From: Planctomycetota bacterium
GTDB lineage: Bacteria; Planctomycetota; JAJSAM01
NCBI GenBank assembly: GCA_025459285.1
Contig: JALOQY010000004.1
Span: 1 to 32,956 of the forward strand
DNA: 32,956 nt
Reading direction: 5' to 3'
Of this stretch, positions 23,906 through 30,731 are shown piece after piece; positions within the stretch are counted from its first letter, which is position 1, and each line of letters begins with the position of its first letter. The notes beneath the pieces are model-generated. The model made no database searches and was not told where the DNA came from. It saw only the letters and a list, made by a program, of their open reading frames with translations. The translations under genes and the position numbers were made by a program.

Positions 23906-24415
23906 TTAGCTGCCGAATTCCGTGACCGCGTACTCGTAGATCTCCTGCGTCTTGCGCATGGCGCTGTCGAGAGCGATCTTCGAGTCCCTCCAGGACTCCG
24001 CGGTCGCGTCTCCGACCTTGGCGAGCCGATTGTCGACTTCTTCGAGGCTCACGACCATCCGTTCGCTCAGGTTCAGGAACCGCGTCTCACCCGCCTTTCC
24101 GGAGGCCTCCACCTTGCTCCGGAGGTCCCGCCAGTTCGTCCTGAGGCCCTGCAGGCGGTCCCGGGATGCCTCGACGATCCGACTCTGGTTCACGTAGGCA
24201 TCGGCGGCGACCATCGCGTCGCCGGTGCTCTCGGCGGCACCTTCCAGGGCCTCACCGGTGGCCGTCGCGGCCTTGTCGAGAGCCTTCCCCGTGACCTTCG
24301 CCGCGTCATTGACGGCCGCGCCGGCCGACTTGGTCGCCTCCGACACCCGCTCGCAGGCCATCGCCGCGAGCGCCACTGCCACACACACGACAAGAGTGAT
24401 GGGTATCCTTCTCAT
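23906..24415 (-). CDS. Small lipoprotein with amphipathic helical repeats
   Basis: 169 aa. AGGAG lies 8 nt before the ATG. Residues 1-20 form a signal peptide with a lipobox (LAAMAC, C21). Residues 25-70 are Ala/Thr/Lys-rich repeats (KSAGAAVNDAAKVTGKALDKAAT, ATGEALEGAAEST), like apolipoprotein- or LEA-type amphipathic helices; the C-terminal half is a charged coiled coil (SRDRLQGLRTNWRDLRSKVEAS). No enzymatic motif is seen. It is likely an envelope stress or membrane-associated protein, judged from its neighbours (DUF1328, SYLF). It starts 45 nt after the DUF1328 stop and probably shares that gene's promoter. The family is not recognised by name. Confidence 0.85.
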   Translation of the reverse strand: MRRIPITLVVCVAVALAAMACERVSEATKSAGAAVNDAAKVTGKALDKAATATGEALEGAAESTGDAMVAADAYVNQSRIVEASRDRLQGLRTNWRDLRSKVEASGKAGETRFLNLSERMVVSLEEVDNRLAKVGDATAESWRDSKIALDSAMRKTQEIYEYAVTEFGS

Positions 24416-24460
24416 GGAACTTCTCCTTGGGTTCAGACTGAAGGGCCTTTCGGCGGACGC

Positions 24461-24622
24461 TTACCTCCGCCTCCGGACTCGCACGAGCGAGATCAGGAAC
24501 AACACGATGAAGACGATGAAGAGGACCTGCGCAATCCAGCTCGCCGTGCCCGCGATGCCGCCGAAACCGAGGACTCCGGCCACTACGGCCACGAGGAAGA
24601 AGATCAACGCGTAGTACAGCAT
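24461..24622 (-). CDS. DUF1328 (YtjA-type) small membrane protein
   Basis: 53 aa, two membrane helices: [25 protein letters not shown], then [19 protein letters not shown] and an Arg-rich cytoplasmic tail. The central GFGGIAG motif and length are diagnostic of DUF1328. AGGAG sits about 8 nt before the ATG. Members are commonly stress-induced; function is unknown. It is the first gene after a strong -24/-12 element (24700-24715) and is divergent from a sigma-54 activator, so sigma-54 control of the whole cluster is likely. Confidence 0.95.
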   Translation of the reverse strand: MLYYALIFFLVAVVAGVLGFGGIAGTASWIAQVLFIVFIVLFLISLVRVRRRR

Positions 24623-24699
24623 GTCCGCGCTCCTTTCCGAGGCCGACGACCTGCCGGTACGAAGCTCGCACCGGCGCGCTCGGCCGCCAGAAGACACAG

Positions 24700-24715
24700 A
24701 GCAAGCGTCGCTCCA
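24700..24715 (-). promoter_or_regulatory. Sigma-54 promoter of the DUF1328/lipoprotein/SYLF cluster
   Basis: Minus strand TGGAGCG-ACGC-TTGCT against consensus TGGCACG-N4-TTGCW: the invariant GG and GC are present with the exact 10-nt spacing, and only two non-invariant positions differ. Predicted start near 24689 gives a 67-nt leader to the DUF1328 ATG. Confidence 0.65.
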
Positions 24716-24733
24716 CAGAACAGGCGGAATGGA

Positions 24734-24817
24734 GGTTCGTCACATCCCCTTCGACCGACGGCGTTTACGCCGGCCGCTGGTTCGCGCCCTCCGCCCCCGA
24801 CCGCACGGATCGGTTCG
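24734..24817. promoter_or_regulatory. Candidate activator-binding region: three GGTTCG repeats and a palindrome
   Basis: GGTTCG occurs at 24734, 24779 and 24812 in the same orientation, and CGGCGT-tt-ACGCCG (24759-24772) is a perfect palindrome. They lie 45-130 nt upstream of the predicted sigma-54 start, where enhancer-binding proteins dock. Confidence 0.35.
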
Positions 24818-24826
24818 TGGCACCGG

Positions 24827-24855
24827 TTGTGGGGGCCCGATTTCGCCGCTACAAT
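24827..24855 (+). promoter_or_regulatory. Sigma-70-like promoter of the second sigma-54 activator
   Basis: TTGTGG, 17-nt spacer, TACAAT (24850-24855). The -10 matches 5/6. The predicted leader is about 24 nt and contains the GGAG ribosome-binding site 8 nt before the ATG. Confidence 0.55.
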
Positions 24856-24885
24856 GCCGACGTTGATGGTTCTTGGAGATTCATC

Positions 24886-26382
24886 ATGCTCATCCGGATC
24901 ACCCTGGCGGTCGACGATCGGGACCTGCGGCGGAGACTGGGTTCCGTCCTGGCGCGGCCCGACATCCTGGTCCAGACTCCGCGGGTCCGGAAGGGTCTGT
25001 GGCCGCGGATCCTCAAAGATCCCTGCGACGTGCTCCTCGTCGGCGAGAGCATGCTGCCGGAGCCCTTGCGGGCCGGCATGGAGCAGCTCCTGCTCCACCC
25101 CGACACCCCCGCCTCGGTCGTGCTGGCGGAGAGCGCCGACCCGGTGACGCATGCCCGCTTCCTGGCGGACGGTTGCGACGCGGTGCTCTTCGCCGGCCTC
25201 GCGGAGGATCACGTCCGGGGAGTGATCGAGGCGATGCTGGAGAAACGCCAGCGGAAGTCGCAGAAGCTGTTCTTCGCCACCCGGCCGCTGGCGGAGCCGC
25301 GCCTTTCGGACTTCGTCTCCGAGAGTCCCGGGATGGCCAGGTTCCTGAACCTGGTGCCCCGCGTCGTGCAGAGCGACACCGCCCTGCTCATCGAGGGGGA
25401 GACCGGTGTCGGCAAGGAGCGCCTGGCCTGCGCCATCCACACCGAAGGTCGGAGGGCCACGGGGCGCTTCGTGGCGCTGAACTGCGGGGCGCTGCCGGAG
25501 CACCTGCTGGAGAGCGAGCTGTTCGGCCACGTGCGGGGGGCATTCACGGGCGCCACGGCGGCGCGCCGGGGGTGGTTCGAGATCGCCCACCGCGGCACAC
25601 TGTTCCTCGACGAGGTCGGGGAGATCCCGATCCACCTCCAGGTGAAGCTGCTCCGCGTTCTCCAGGAGCAGGAGATCCAGCCCATCGGCAGCGAGAAGTC
25701 CTTCGGCGTGGACGTTCGCGTCATCGCGGCCAGCAACCGCGAGTTGCAGACGGAGGTCGAGGCCCGACGCTTCCGGAGAGACCTCTATCACCGGCTCAGC
25801 GTCGTGACGGTCACGGTTCCGCCCCTCCGCGAGCGCCCGGAGGACATCCCCGTCCTGGTGGAGAGACAGATCGCCTACCTCGCCCATCAGGTGAGCCGGC
25901 ACGTGACCGGGATCGCCCCCGGGGCCATGCGGGCCATGTGCCGGTATCCCTGGCCCGGCAACGTGCGGGAACTGAACAACGTCATCGAGCGGGCCATCCT
26001 GCTCTGCGACGATACGGAGATCACCCTCTCGCACCTGCCGGAGTCGATCGCCGACCTGGCCTCCGGGCCGCCGGGCCATCCGGTGGCCGCCCCGGATGAG
26101 GCCGAACCGCCGGAGGCGCCGGTCACGAGTCCGGCCTCCGGGCCGGCAGGCCGCCTCGCTCTGCCGGAGGTGTGGCTCACGAAGTCGCTGCAGGAGGTGC
26201 GCAAGTCGTACCTGGCCGACCTCGAACGGCAGTACATCGAGGGACTGCTCGCGGCCACGCGCGGCCGGATCGGCGAGGCCGCCCGGCGGGCCGGCCTCCA
26301 AGAACGCTCCCTCTACGAGAAGATGAAGCAGTTCGGCCTTCGCAAGGAGGACTATCGGCAGCCCTCCGGCGCCACCGGGTGA
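24886..26382 (+). CDS. Sigma-54-dependent activator with degenerate receiver domain
   Basis: 498 aa. Residues 1-120 fold like a response-regulator receiver (ITLAVDDRDLRRRLGSVL keeps the acidic pair D10/D11), but the phosphoacceptor position in DVLLVGESML is Gly53, the conserved Thr/Ser is not at its place (VVLAES) and no clear Lys follows, so it is a pseudo-receiver. AAA+ domain: Walker A GETGVGKE (171-178), GAFTGA (218-223), Walker B TLFLDEVGE (from about 238). A C-terminal Fis-type helix-turn-helix (IGEAARRAGLQERSLYEKMKQFGL) completes it. It is divergent from the DUF1328 cluster, which has a sigma-54 promoter, so it probably activates that cluster, and is controlled by something other than phosphorylation. 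A GC hairpin follows its stop. Confidence 0.93.
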   Translation: MLIRITLAVDDRDLRRRLGSVLARPDILVQTPRVRKGLWPRILKDPCDVLLVGESMLPEPLRAGMEQLLLHPDTPASVVLAESADPVTHARFLADGCDAVLFAGLAEDHVRGVIEAMLEKRQRKSQKLFFATRPLAEPRLSDFVSESPGMARFLNLVPRVVQSDTALLIEGETGVGKERLACAIHTEGRRATGRFVALNCGALPEHLLESELFGHVRGAFTGATAARRGWFEIAHRGTLFLDEVGEIPIHLQVKLLRVLQEQEIQPIGSEKSFGVDVRVIAASNRELQTEVEARRFRRDLYHRLSVVTVTVPPLRERPEDIPVLVERQIAYLAHQVSRHVTGIAPGAMRAMCRYPWPGNVRELNNVIERAILLCDDTEITLSHLPESIADLASGPPGHPVAAPDEAEPPEAPVTSPASGPAGRLALPEVWLTKSLQEVRKSYLADLERQYIEGLLAATRGRIGEAARRAGLQERSLYEKMKQFGLRKEDYRQPSGATG

Positions 26383-26388
26383 GGCCGC

Positions 26389-26410
26389 CCGCCCTGTCGT
26401 TGAAGGGCGG
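26389..26410 (+). terminator. Hairpin after the second sigma-54 activator gene
   Basis: CCGCCCT / AGGGCGG, 7-bp stem with an 8-nt loop, 6 nt after the stop. No U-tract, so termination may be inefficient. Confidence 0.4.
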
Positions 26411-26483
26411 CGAGGCGGCATCCCGGTCCGCAAGTCCCCCTGTCCATGCACCGGCGGGATCGCACGAGACACCGCCCCTCTCC

Positions 26484-26505
26484 CCGACCGCCGGCCGGCG
26501 GTCGG
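26484..26505. other. Perfect 22-bp palindrome upstream of the ECF sigma operon
   Basis: CCGACCGCCGG followed directly by its reverse complement CCGGCGGTCGG. It sits about 90 nt before the sigma gene and could be a terminator stem or an operator. The rest of the 26383-26575 gap has only a possible TACACT -10 at 26541. Confidence 0.4.
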
Positions 26506-26575
26506 GCCGGCCCTTCGTGAAACCCGGCGCGAGAAGGAGTTACACTCAGGTAATCAGAAACCGGAGGCCCGGTTC

Positions 26576-27199
26576 TTGGTTCCAAGAGAGGTGAAAGAGG
26601 TTGTCCGGACCGACGATCCCGACGTCGCCCTCATGCTTCTGTGCAAGGGGGGTGACGATGTCGCGTTTTCCCAGCTCGTCGAGAAGTACGAAGATCGGGT
26701 GCTCGGCCTGGCGTACCGGTATCTCGGCGACCGGGGCCTCGCGGAGGACATGGCCCAGGAGGCCTTCCTCCGGGTGTATCGGGCGCGGGGGCGCTATGAG
26801 CCCCGCGCGAAGTTCTCGACCTGGCTGTATCGGATCGTGGTGAATCTGGCGCTGAATGAGCTTCGCTGGCAGAGAGGGCGGCCCTCCGTGGCCCTCGCGG
26901 TGAAGACCGAAACTTCGAGCAACGTGAACATCGACCATACCGACTCCGGATTGCTGCCTCCCATGGAGACGCTTGAAAAAGAGGAGTTGGCGGTCCGGAT
27001 CCGGGAGATCGTGATGGAACTCCCGGAGAATCAGCGGATCGCGATCCTCCTCAACAAGTTCGAGGATCTCTCCTACGAGGAGACGGCGGAAGCGATGGAG
27101 ATGTCGGTGGCGGCGGTGAAGAGCCTCCTGACCCGGGCGCGGGTGAAGATCAAGGAACGGCTGCTTCCCTATCTCGGGGAGGACGTCCATGCGATGTGA
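26576..27199 (+). CDS. ECF (RpoE-type) RNA polymerase sigma factor
   Basis: 207 aa. TTG start at 26576 chosen because GGAGG lies 8 nt before it; a GTG at 26591 is the alternative but has no separate ribosome-binding site. Sigma region 2: LVEKYEDRVLGLAYRYLGDRGLAEDMAQEAFLRVYRARGRY...FSTWLYRIVVNLALNELR. Sigma region 4: LPENQRIAILLNKFEDLSYEETAEAMEMSVAAVKSLLTRAR. The region 2-4 linker is about 45 residues. It overlaps the anti-sigma gene by 11 nt, the usual arrangement for a sigma/anti-sigma pair, so its activity should be held by that protein and released by an envelope or other signal. Confidence 0.95.
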   Translation: MVPREVKEVVRTDDPDVALMLLCKGGDDVAFSQLVEKYEDRVLGLAYRYLGDRGLAEDMAQEAFLRVYRARGRYEPRAKFSTWLYRIVVNLALNELRWQRGRPSVALAVKTETSSNVNIDHTDSGLLPPMETLEKEELAVRIREIVMELPENQRIAILLNKFEDLSYEETAEAMEMSVAAVKSLLTRARVKIKERLLPYLGEDVHAM

Positions 27200-27890
27200 A
27201 GAGATCCGCGAACTGCTGGTGGCCCATGCCGACGGCGAACTCGACGACGTCGAGCGGGAGCGCGTGGACTCGCACCTCGCGAACTGCCCGGCCTGCCGGC
27301 GCGAGCGGGCGGCGTTCGAATCCACGGGGAACCTCCTCTCCCTGCTCGGACCGGTTCCGGGGGCCGGGCGGAGCATCTCGGCGAGGGTCATGGCCACGGT
27401 CCGGGGCGAGGACCCCTGGTGCGGCCACATCCGCCGCGAGCTGACCGCCTTCGTCGACGGCGAGCTCACGGAGGCGGAAGCGCGGCCGGTCCGCGAGCAT
27501 CTCGCCACGTGCGCGGCCTGCGCCGCCGAGAGCCGGGCCCTCGAGCGGACCGGCGACGCTCTCCGGGCGTGGAAGCTGCCATCCATGAGAATCGGGCTCG
27601 CCCGGCTGTTCGCGCCGCCCCGGGCCCGGGGACGCCTGCTCCGCTTCGCCGCCGCCCTGGCCGCGGCCTGCCTGCTGCTCGCGGTCGGGATCGCCTTCTT
27701 CGTCTCGGAGTCCGGCACGGCGACGCCTCCCCCGGGCCTTCTCCGGGCCATGGAGATGCTCGACCCCGCCACGCTGGAGATCCTCGACCAGGATCCCGGT
27801 CTGCTGGAGATCGTCCGCGACCTCGAACTTCTCGAGAGCGTGACCGACGAGGAGGTCGCGCTCCTCACCTTGAACGGATCGGGCGGGTAG
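27189..27890 (+). CDS. Anti-sigma factor with two zinc-finger (zf-HC2) modules and one membrane helix
   Basis: 233 aa. First module: C3...HADGELDDVERERVDSHLANCPAC with H29, C33, C36. Second module: C78GH...FVDGELTEAEARPVREHLATCAAC with H104, C108, C111. A membrane helix lies at about 150-172 (LLRFAAALAAACLLLAVGIAFFV), placing the zinc fingers in the cytoplasm and about 60 residues outside. Both modules keep the His-x3-Cys-x2-Cys signature of ZAS-type anti-sigma factors; tandem modules are less common than single ones. The gene overlaps the ECF sigma gene and is followed 2 nt later by the DUF3106-like gene, forming one operon. Confidence 0.93.
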   Translation: MRCEEIRELLVAHADGELDDVERERVDSHLANCPACRRERAAFESTGNLLSLLGPVPGAGRSISARVMATVRGEDPWCGHIRRELTAFVDGELTEAEARPVREHLATCAACAAESRALERTGDALRAWKLPSMRIGLARLFAPPRARGRLLRFAAALAAACLLLAVGIAFFVSESGTATPPPGLLRAMEMLDPATLEILDQDPGLLEIVRDLELLESVTDEEVALLTLNGSGG

Positions 27891-27892
27891 AC

Positions 27893-28804
27893 GTGGTGCG
27901 TTGCGCGCTCTTCGCCCTGTTGCTCCTCGCCGCCGGTGTCCCGGTCCTCGCCCAGGACGCCGCCGAGGAGGACGCGAAGGCGCGCTGGGACCAGCTCACC
28001 CCGGAGGAGCGGGCGGAGAAACTCCGGCTCTACGATCAGCGCTGGAAGGACCTCTCGCCCGAGGAGCAGGCCCGGCGGATACAGCTCTACGAGGCGCAGC
28101 TCCGGGACCTCAGCCCCGAGCAGAAGGCCGAACTCCTGAAGAAGCTGAGGGAGGTCCGGCGCCGGCGCGACATCGAGGAACTGCGCGCCCGGCATGAAGA
28201 CCTGAGCCGTATCGAGCGCCGCCTGCTCCGGGATCTGCCTCCCGAGCTGCGCGCCCGGATCGCCGGGCTTCCCAGGGAGCGCCGCGGTCAGGTCATGGGC
28301 CACGTCCTGCGCCGGATCGCCGAGGAGGTGCGGGAGCGGTTCCTCGAGTGGCTGAGCCCGGAGCAGCGCGGCAGGCTTCTGGCCGCGGAGGGGAAGGACC
28401 GCCTGCGGCGCCTGGCCGAGTTGGAGCGCGAGCAGGCACTGGTGAAGCTGGAGCCCGAAGCGCGCGCCGCGATCCGCAACCTCCCCGGACCCGAGCGAGA
28501 GGCAAAGGTGGAGGAGGTCGTGCGCGAAGTCCGGATCCAGAGGTTGAGCGAGGCCCGGCGGGTGGCGGAGGCGGAGATCACGAGGCTCCTCGACCGTTCG
28601 GTGGAGGAGGCCGAGGTGATCCTCAAGCTCTCGCGTCTCGGCCGGATGCTCACCGAACTCGGCATCACCGACCTCCAGGTCCGCTCCCGCATCGCCCGGG
28701 CCCCGGTCCCCCGGCTGAGGGCCCTCCTCGAAGACCTGAAGGCGGCTCCGACCCCCGAGGCCCGTCGCCTCCTCCTGGAGGCCTTCCTCGAGTCCCTCGA
28801 CTGA
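27893..28804 (+). CDS. Exported DUF3106-like, highly charged helical protein
   Basis: 303 aa, GTG start 2 nt after the anti-sigma stop (a second GTG at 27896 is equally possible). Residues 2-20 are a signal peptide (RCALFALLLLAAGVPVLAQ). The N-terminal half repeats WxxLTPEERAEKLRLYDQRWKDLSPEEQARRIQLYEAQLRDLSPEQ, the LxPEEr(x)(k/r)L pattern of DUF3106, then long Arg/Glu-rich helices follow. DUF3106-type proteins are often encoded next to ECF sigma/anti-sigma pairs; it may sense or report an envelope condition, as an extracytoplasmic partner of the anti-sigma factor. That role is inference from the operon. No catalytic motif is present. Confidence 0.85.
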   Translation: MVRCALFALLLLAAGVPVLAQDAAEEDAKARWDQLTPEERAEKLRLYDQRWKDLSPEEQARRIQLYEAQLRDLSPEQKAELLKKLREVRRRRDIEELRARHEDLSRIERRLLRDLPPELRARIAGLPRERRGQVMGHVLRRIAEEVRERFLEWLSPEQRGRLLAAEGKDRLRRLAELEREQALVKLEPEARAAIRNLPGPEREAKVEEVVREVRIQRLSEARRVAEAEITRLLDRSVEEAEVILKLSRLGRMLTELGITDLQVRSRIARAPVPRLRALLEDLKAAPTPEARRLLLEAFLESLD

Positions 28805-28894
28805 TCTGCCCGGAGATCGCGGGATCGCCGTTCGGGGTCGATGGAATCCGCTTGACTGCCGGCGCCCATGTCGTGGGTTCCTCGAATCCCCCCC

Positions 28895-28945
28895 CTGGCA
28901 GCCCGTCGGCGCAAGCCTCCGCGCTGGTGGAAGCCCCTCTGCCAG
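28895..28945 (+). repeat. Palindromic intergenic repeat, family 2, copy D
   Basis: CTGGCA (28895-28900) and TGCCAG (28940-28945) are inverted ends. The body GCAGCCCGTCGGCG, AAGCCTCCGCGCTGGTGGAAG, CCCCTC matches the minus strand of copy C with a single difference over about 40 nt; the right arm differs. It sits in the 28805-29056 gap together with the long hairpin element that follows. Confidence 0.75.
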
Positions 28946-29043
28946 CAGGGACGTGCGTACCTTTTCACCTTTCCGCCCGGATCCTGCCGGCCCGCCGACC
29001 CCGGGGAATCCTGAAAAGGTGAAAGGGTACGTACGTCCCTCTG
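28946..29043. repeat. Long imperfect inverted-repeat element F ahead of the metallopeptidase gene
   Basis: AGGGACGTGCGTACC (28947-28961) pairs with GGTACGTACGTCCCT (29026-29040) with one mismatch, and inside these TTTTCACCTTTC faces GAAAAGGTGAAAG. The transcript could form a hairpin of about 28 bp with a 40-nt loop. The left arm matches element E beside repeat B. It ends 13 nt before the next ATG and could influence its expression. Confidence 0.65.
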
Positions 29044-29056
29044 CTAGGAATGGGGC

Positions 29057-30352
29057 ATGAACAGGATCGCGGTGCTGGTCGTGCTTCTCTCCGCCCTGCC
29101 GGCGGGGGTCCGTGCCGGGGAGGACCCGCTCGGGACGGCCCTCGAGGCGGCAAAGTCGGACGCGGCGAGGATCCGCGGCCTCGAGTTCCGCGCCGATCTG
29201 AAGGTCCGGAAGATCACCGCGGAGGAGTTCCGCCGGGAGATCATGCTCCGGGACGTCCGCCGGATCTTCGGCGAAGGTGAAACGCTCATCCACATGGAGG
29301 CGCTCCTCCGGATCCTCCGCGTGATCCCCTCCGACGCGGGACTCCTCGACCTCGCCCAGCGCTTCTTCCCCGCGACGGTGGCCGCCAACTACGACCCCGT
29401 GACGAAGCAGATCTCCTTCATCCGGGAGTTCACGAACCCCGCATCGCTGCACACGGTCATGGTCCACGAACTGACCCACGCCCTGCAGGACCAGCACTTC
29501 GACCTCCTGCGGATGGTGGAGGGGCAGGATCTCGATTTCGACCGGCTGCTCGCCCTCGGCGCGCTCGTGGAGGGCGATGCCGAGAGCACGGAGCGGACCT
29601 TCGAGACCGCCGGGCTCCTCGCCGTGACGCCTCTGGAGACCATCCGGGCCCTCGGCCGGACGCAGGTGCGGCAGTACCTGGCCCGCATGAAGGACTTCCC
29701 TCCCGGCCTCGCGCGACCCTTCATCTTCCAGTACCTCGACGGCCTCCTCTTCGTCGAGACCGTGAAACGCGCCCGCGGCGGGTTCCCCGCGATCGACCGC
29801 GCCTATCGTGATCCGCCCGTGAGCACGGAGCAGATCCTGCACCCCGGCCGATACCTCGCCCGGGACCATCCCACCACGATCCTCCTCGAAGAAGCCCCGC
29901 CGGGCTACCGGGTCCTGCTCGCGAACACCCTGGGTGAACTCGGCCTCTCGATCGTCCTCGCCGGCCACATCGGGGAGGAGAAGGCCGAAACCGCCGCGGA
30001 CGGCTGGGACGGGGACCGCATCCTGCTCCTCGCGCGCGGCGAGGAATCCCCGGTCCTCGTCTGGTACACGACCTTCGACTCCGCAAGAGACGCCGGGGAG
30101 TTCCTGCAGGCCGCCGCCCTCATGCTCGGCGCCCGCCGATCCGCTCCCCTCGAGCCCCTCGGTCTCTTCACCGCCGAGAGCCTCCTCCAGAGGGAGGACG
30201 GCCGGGTGGCCATGCTCCTCGCGAAGGGCCGCGACGTGGTGCTCATCGAGGGCGCTCCGGAAGACGACTCGGAGGCGTTCGCCGGCGCCCTCCTCAAGGC
30301 CCGGAAGCGCGAGGTCGTCGTGACCGAATCCTCCTTCGGCAGCGGCCGGTGA
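29057..30352 (+). CDS. Secreted zinc-metallopeptidase-like protein (HExxH)
   Basis: 431 aa with a signal peptide (MNRIAVLVVLLSALPAGVRA). The zinc-binding helix is VMVHELTHALQDQHFDL with H137, E138 and H141, and VEGDAEST (E172) supplies a plausible third ligand on the following helix, as in gluzincins. The rest, residues 185-431, has no recognised domain. The arrangement 'AxxFFP..., VMVHELTHALQDQHFDL..., LVEGDA' is found in a family of predicted exported peptidases of Planctomycetota, Acidobacteriota and related bacteria. Substrate is unknown. The ATG has a weak AGGA 11 nt upstream, and a long hairpin (element F) ends 13 nt before it. A c-di-GMP riboswitch begins about 90 nt after its stop. 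Confidence 0.85.
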   Translation: MNRIAVLVVLLSALPAGVRAGEDPLGTALEAAKSDAARIRGLEFRADLKVRKITAEEFRREIMLRDVRRIFGEGETLIHMEALLRILRVIPSDAGLLDLAQRFFPATVAANYDPVTKQISFIREFTNPASLHTVMVHELTHALQDQHFDLLRMVEGQDLDFDRLLALGALVEGDAESTERTFETAGLLAVTPLETIRALGRTQVRQYLARMKDFPPGLARPFIFQYLDGLLFVETVKRARGGFPAIDRAYRDPPVSTEQILHPGRYLARDHPTTILLEEAPPGYRVLLANTLGELGLSIVLAGHIGEEKAETAADGWDGDRILLLARGEESPVLVWYTTFDSARDAGEFLQAAALMLGARRSAPLEPLGLFTAESLLQREDGRVAMLLAKGRDVVLIEGAPEDDSEAFAGALLKARKREVVVTESSFGSGR

Positions 30353-30371
30353 AAAAATTCCTGAAATCCGC

Positions 30372-30399
30372 TTGACCGCCGCGAAGGCTGTAATACTCT
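30372..30399 (+). promoter_or_regulatory. Candidate promoter of the c-di-GMP riboswitch transcript
   Basis: TTGACC (30372-30377) followed 16 nt later by TACTCT (30394-30399); the better-looking TAATAC at 30391 is only 13 nt away and too close. The start would be near 30405, leaving room for the aptamer. Confidence 0.35.
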
Positions 30400-30440
30400 T
30401 CCCGCACTTGGGCATTCGGTGCTCTTTGGAACACGGGCTC

Positions 30441-30547
30441 TTCGACTGAAAAGGCAAACCTGCTGGAAGGCAGGGGCGCAAAGCTACGGGCCTCATCCCG
30501 GCCGAAAGGCCGGAAAGGCAGCCAGTTGCCAAACGAGGAGTCGAGTC
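30441..30547 (+). promoter_or_regulatory. Cyclic di-GMP-I (GEMM-I) riboswitch aptamer
   Basis: Conserved GEMM-I blocks appear in order: GGCAAACC (30453-30460); hairpin CCTGCT-GGAA-GGCAGG (30459-30474) with a GNRA tetraloop; GCGCAAAGC (30476-30484); ACGGGCCT then CCGGCC-GAAA-GGCCGG (30498-30513) and AGGCAGCC; and the 3' block GTTGCC (30525-30530). An outer helix CGACT (30443-30447) / AGTCG (30539-30543) can close it. The base before CAAACC is G, as in c-di-GMP-binding members and not A as in the cGAMP-selective variant. It controls the FliA/WhiG-type sigma gene 180 nt downstream through the terminator at 30560. Confidence 0.9.
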
Positions 30548-30559
30548 CTTGAACTCGTC

Positions 30560-30597
30560 AACCCGCGCTCAGGCAACTGGGCGCGGGTTTTCATTTG
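30560..30597 (+). terminator. Intrinsic terminator of the riboswitch expression platform
   Basis: AACCCGCGC (30560-30568) and GCGCGGGTT (30581-30589) form a perfect 9-bp stem followed by TTTTCATTT. The loop contains GGCAACTGG (30572-30580), perfectly complementary to CCAGTTGCC (30522-30530) in the aptamer's 3' end, so the two structures exclude each other. Confidence 0.8.
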
Positions 30598-30731
30598 GGA
30601 ACCTTTTCCTCTACCTAGGTGCGGGCCGGGCCCTCGGGTCCGGCTCGCACCGAACCCGCACCCGGGAACGCGAGGGAAGGACAAGTCGGAGTCCGTGACA
30701 GGCGGCAGGAAAAGGGAAAGGGAAGCTTGCC

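Noticed and set aside
28849-28866. Possible promoter (ATCCGCTTGACT, similar to the TTGACC before the riboswitch)
   Set aside because: A -35-like TTGACT is present, but no acceptable -10 lies 15-19 nt downstream.
30391-30396. TAATAC as the -10 of the riboswitch promoter
   Set aside because: Only 13 nt separate it from TTGACC, too short for sigma-70; TACTCT at 30394 with a 16-nt spacer is kept as a weak candidate.
26546-30532. Open frame of 1328 codons on the minus strand
   Set aside because: Crosses five plus-strand genes, element F and the intergenic gaps; an artefact of GC-rich codon use.
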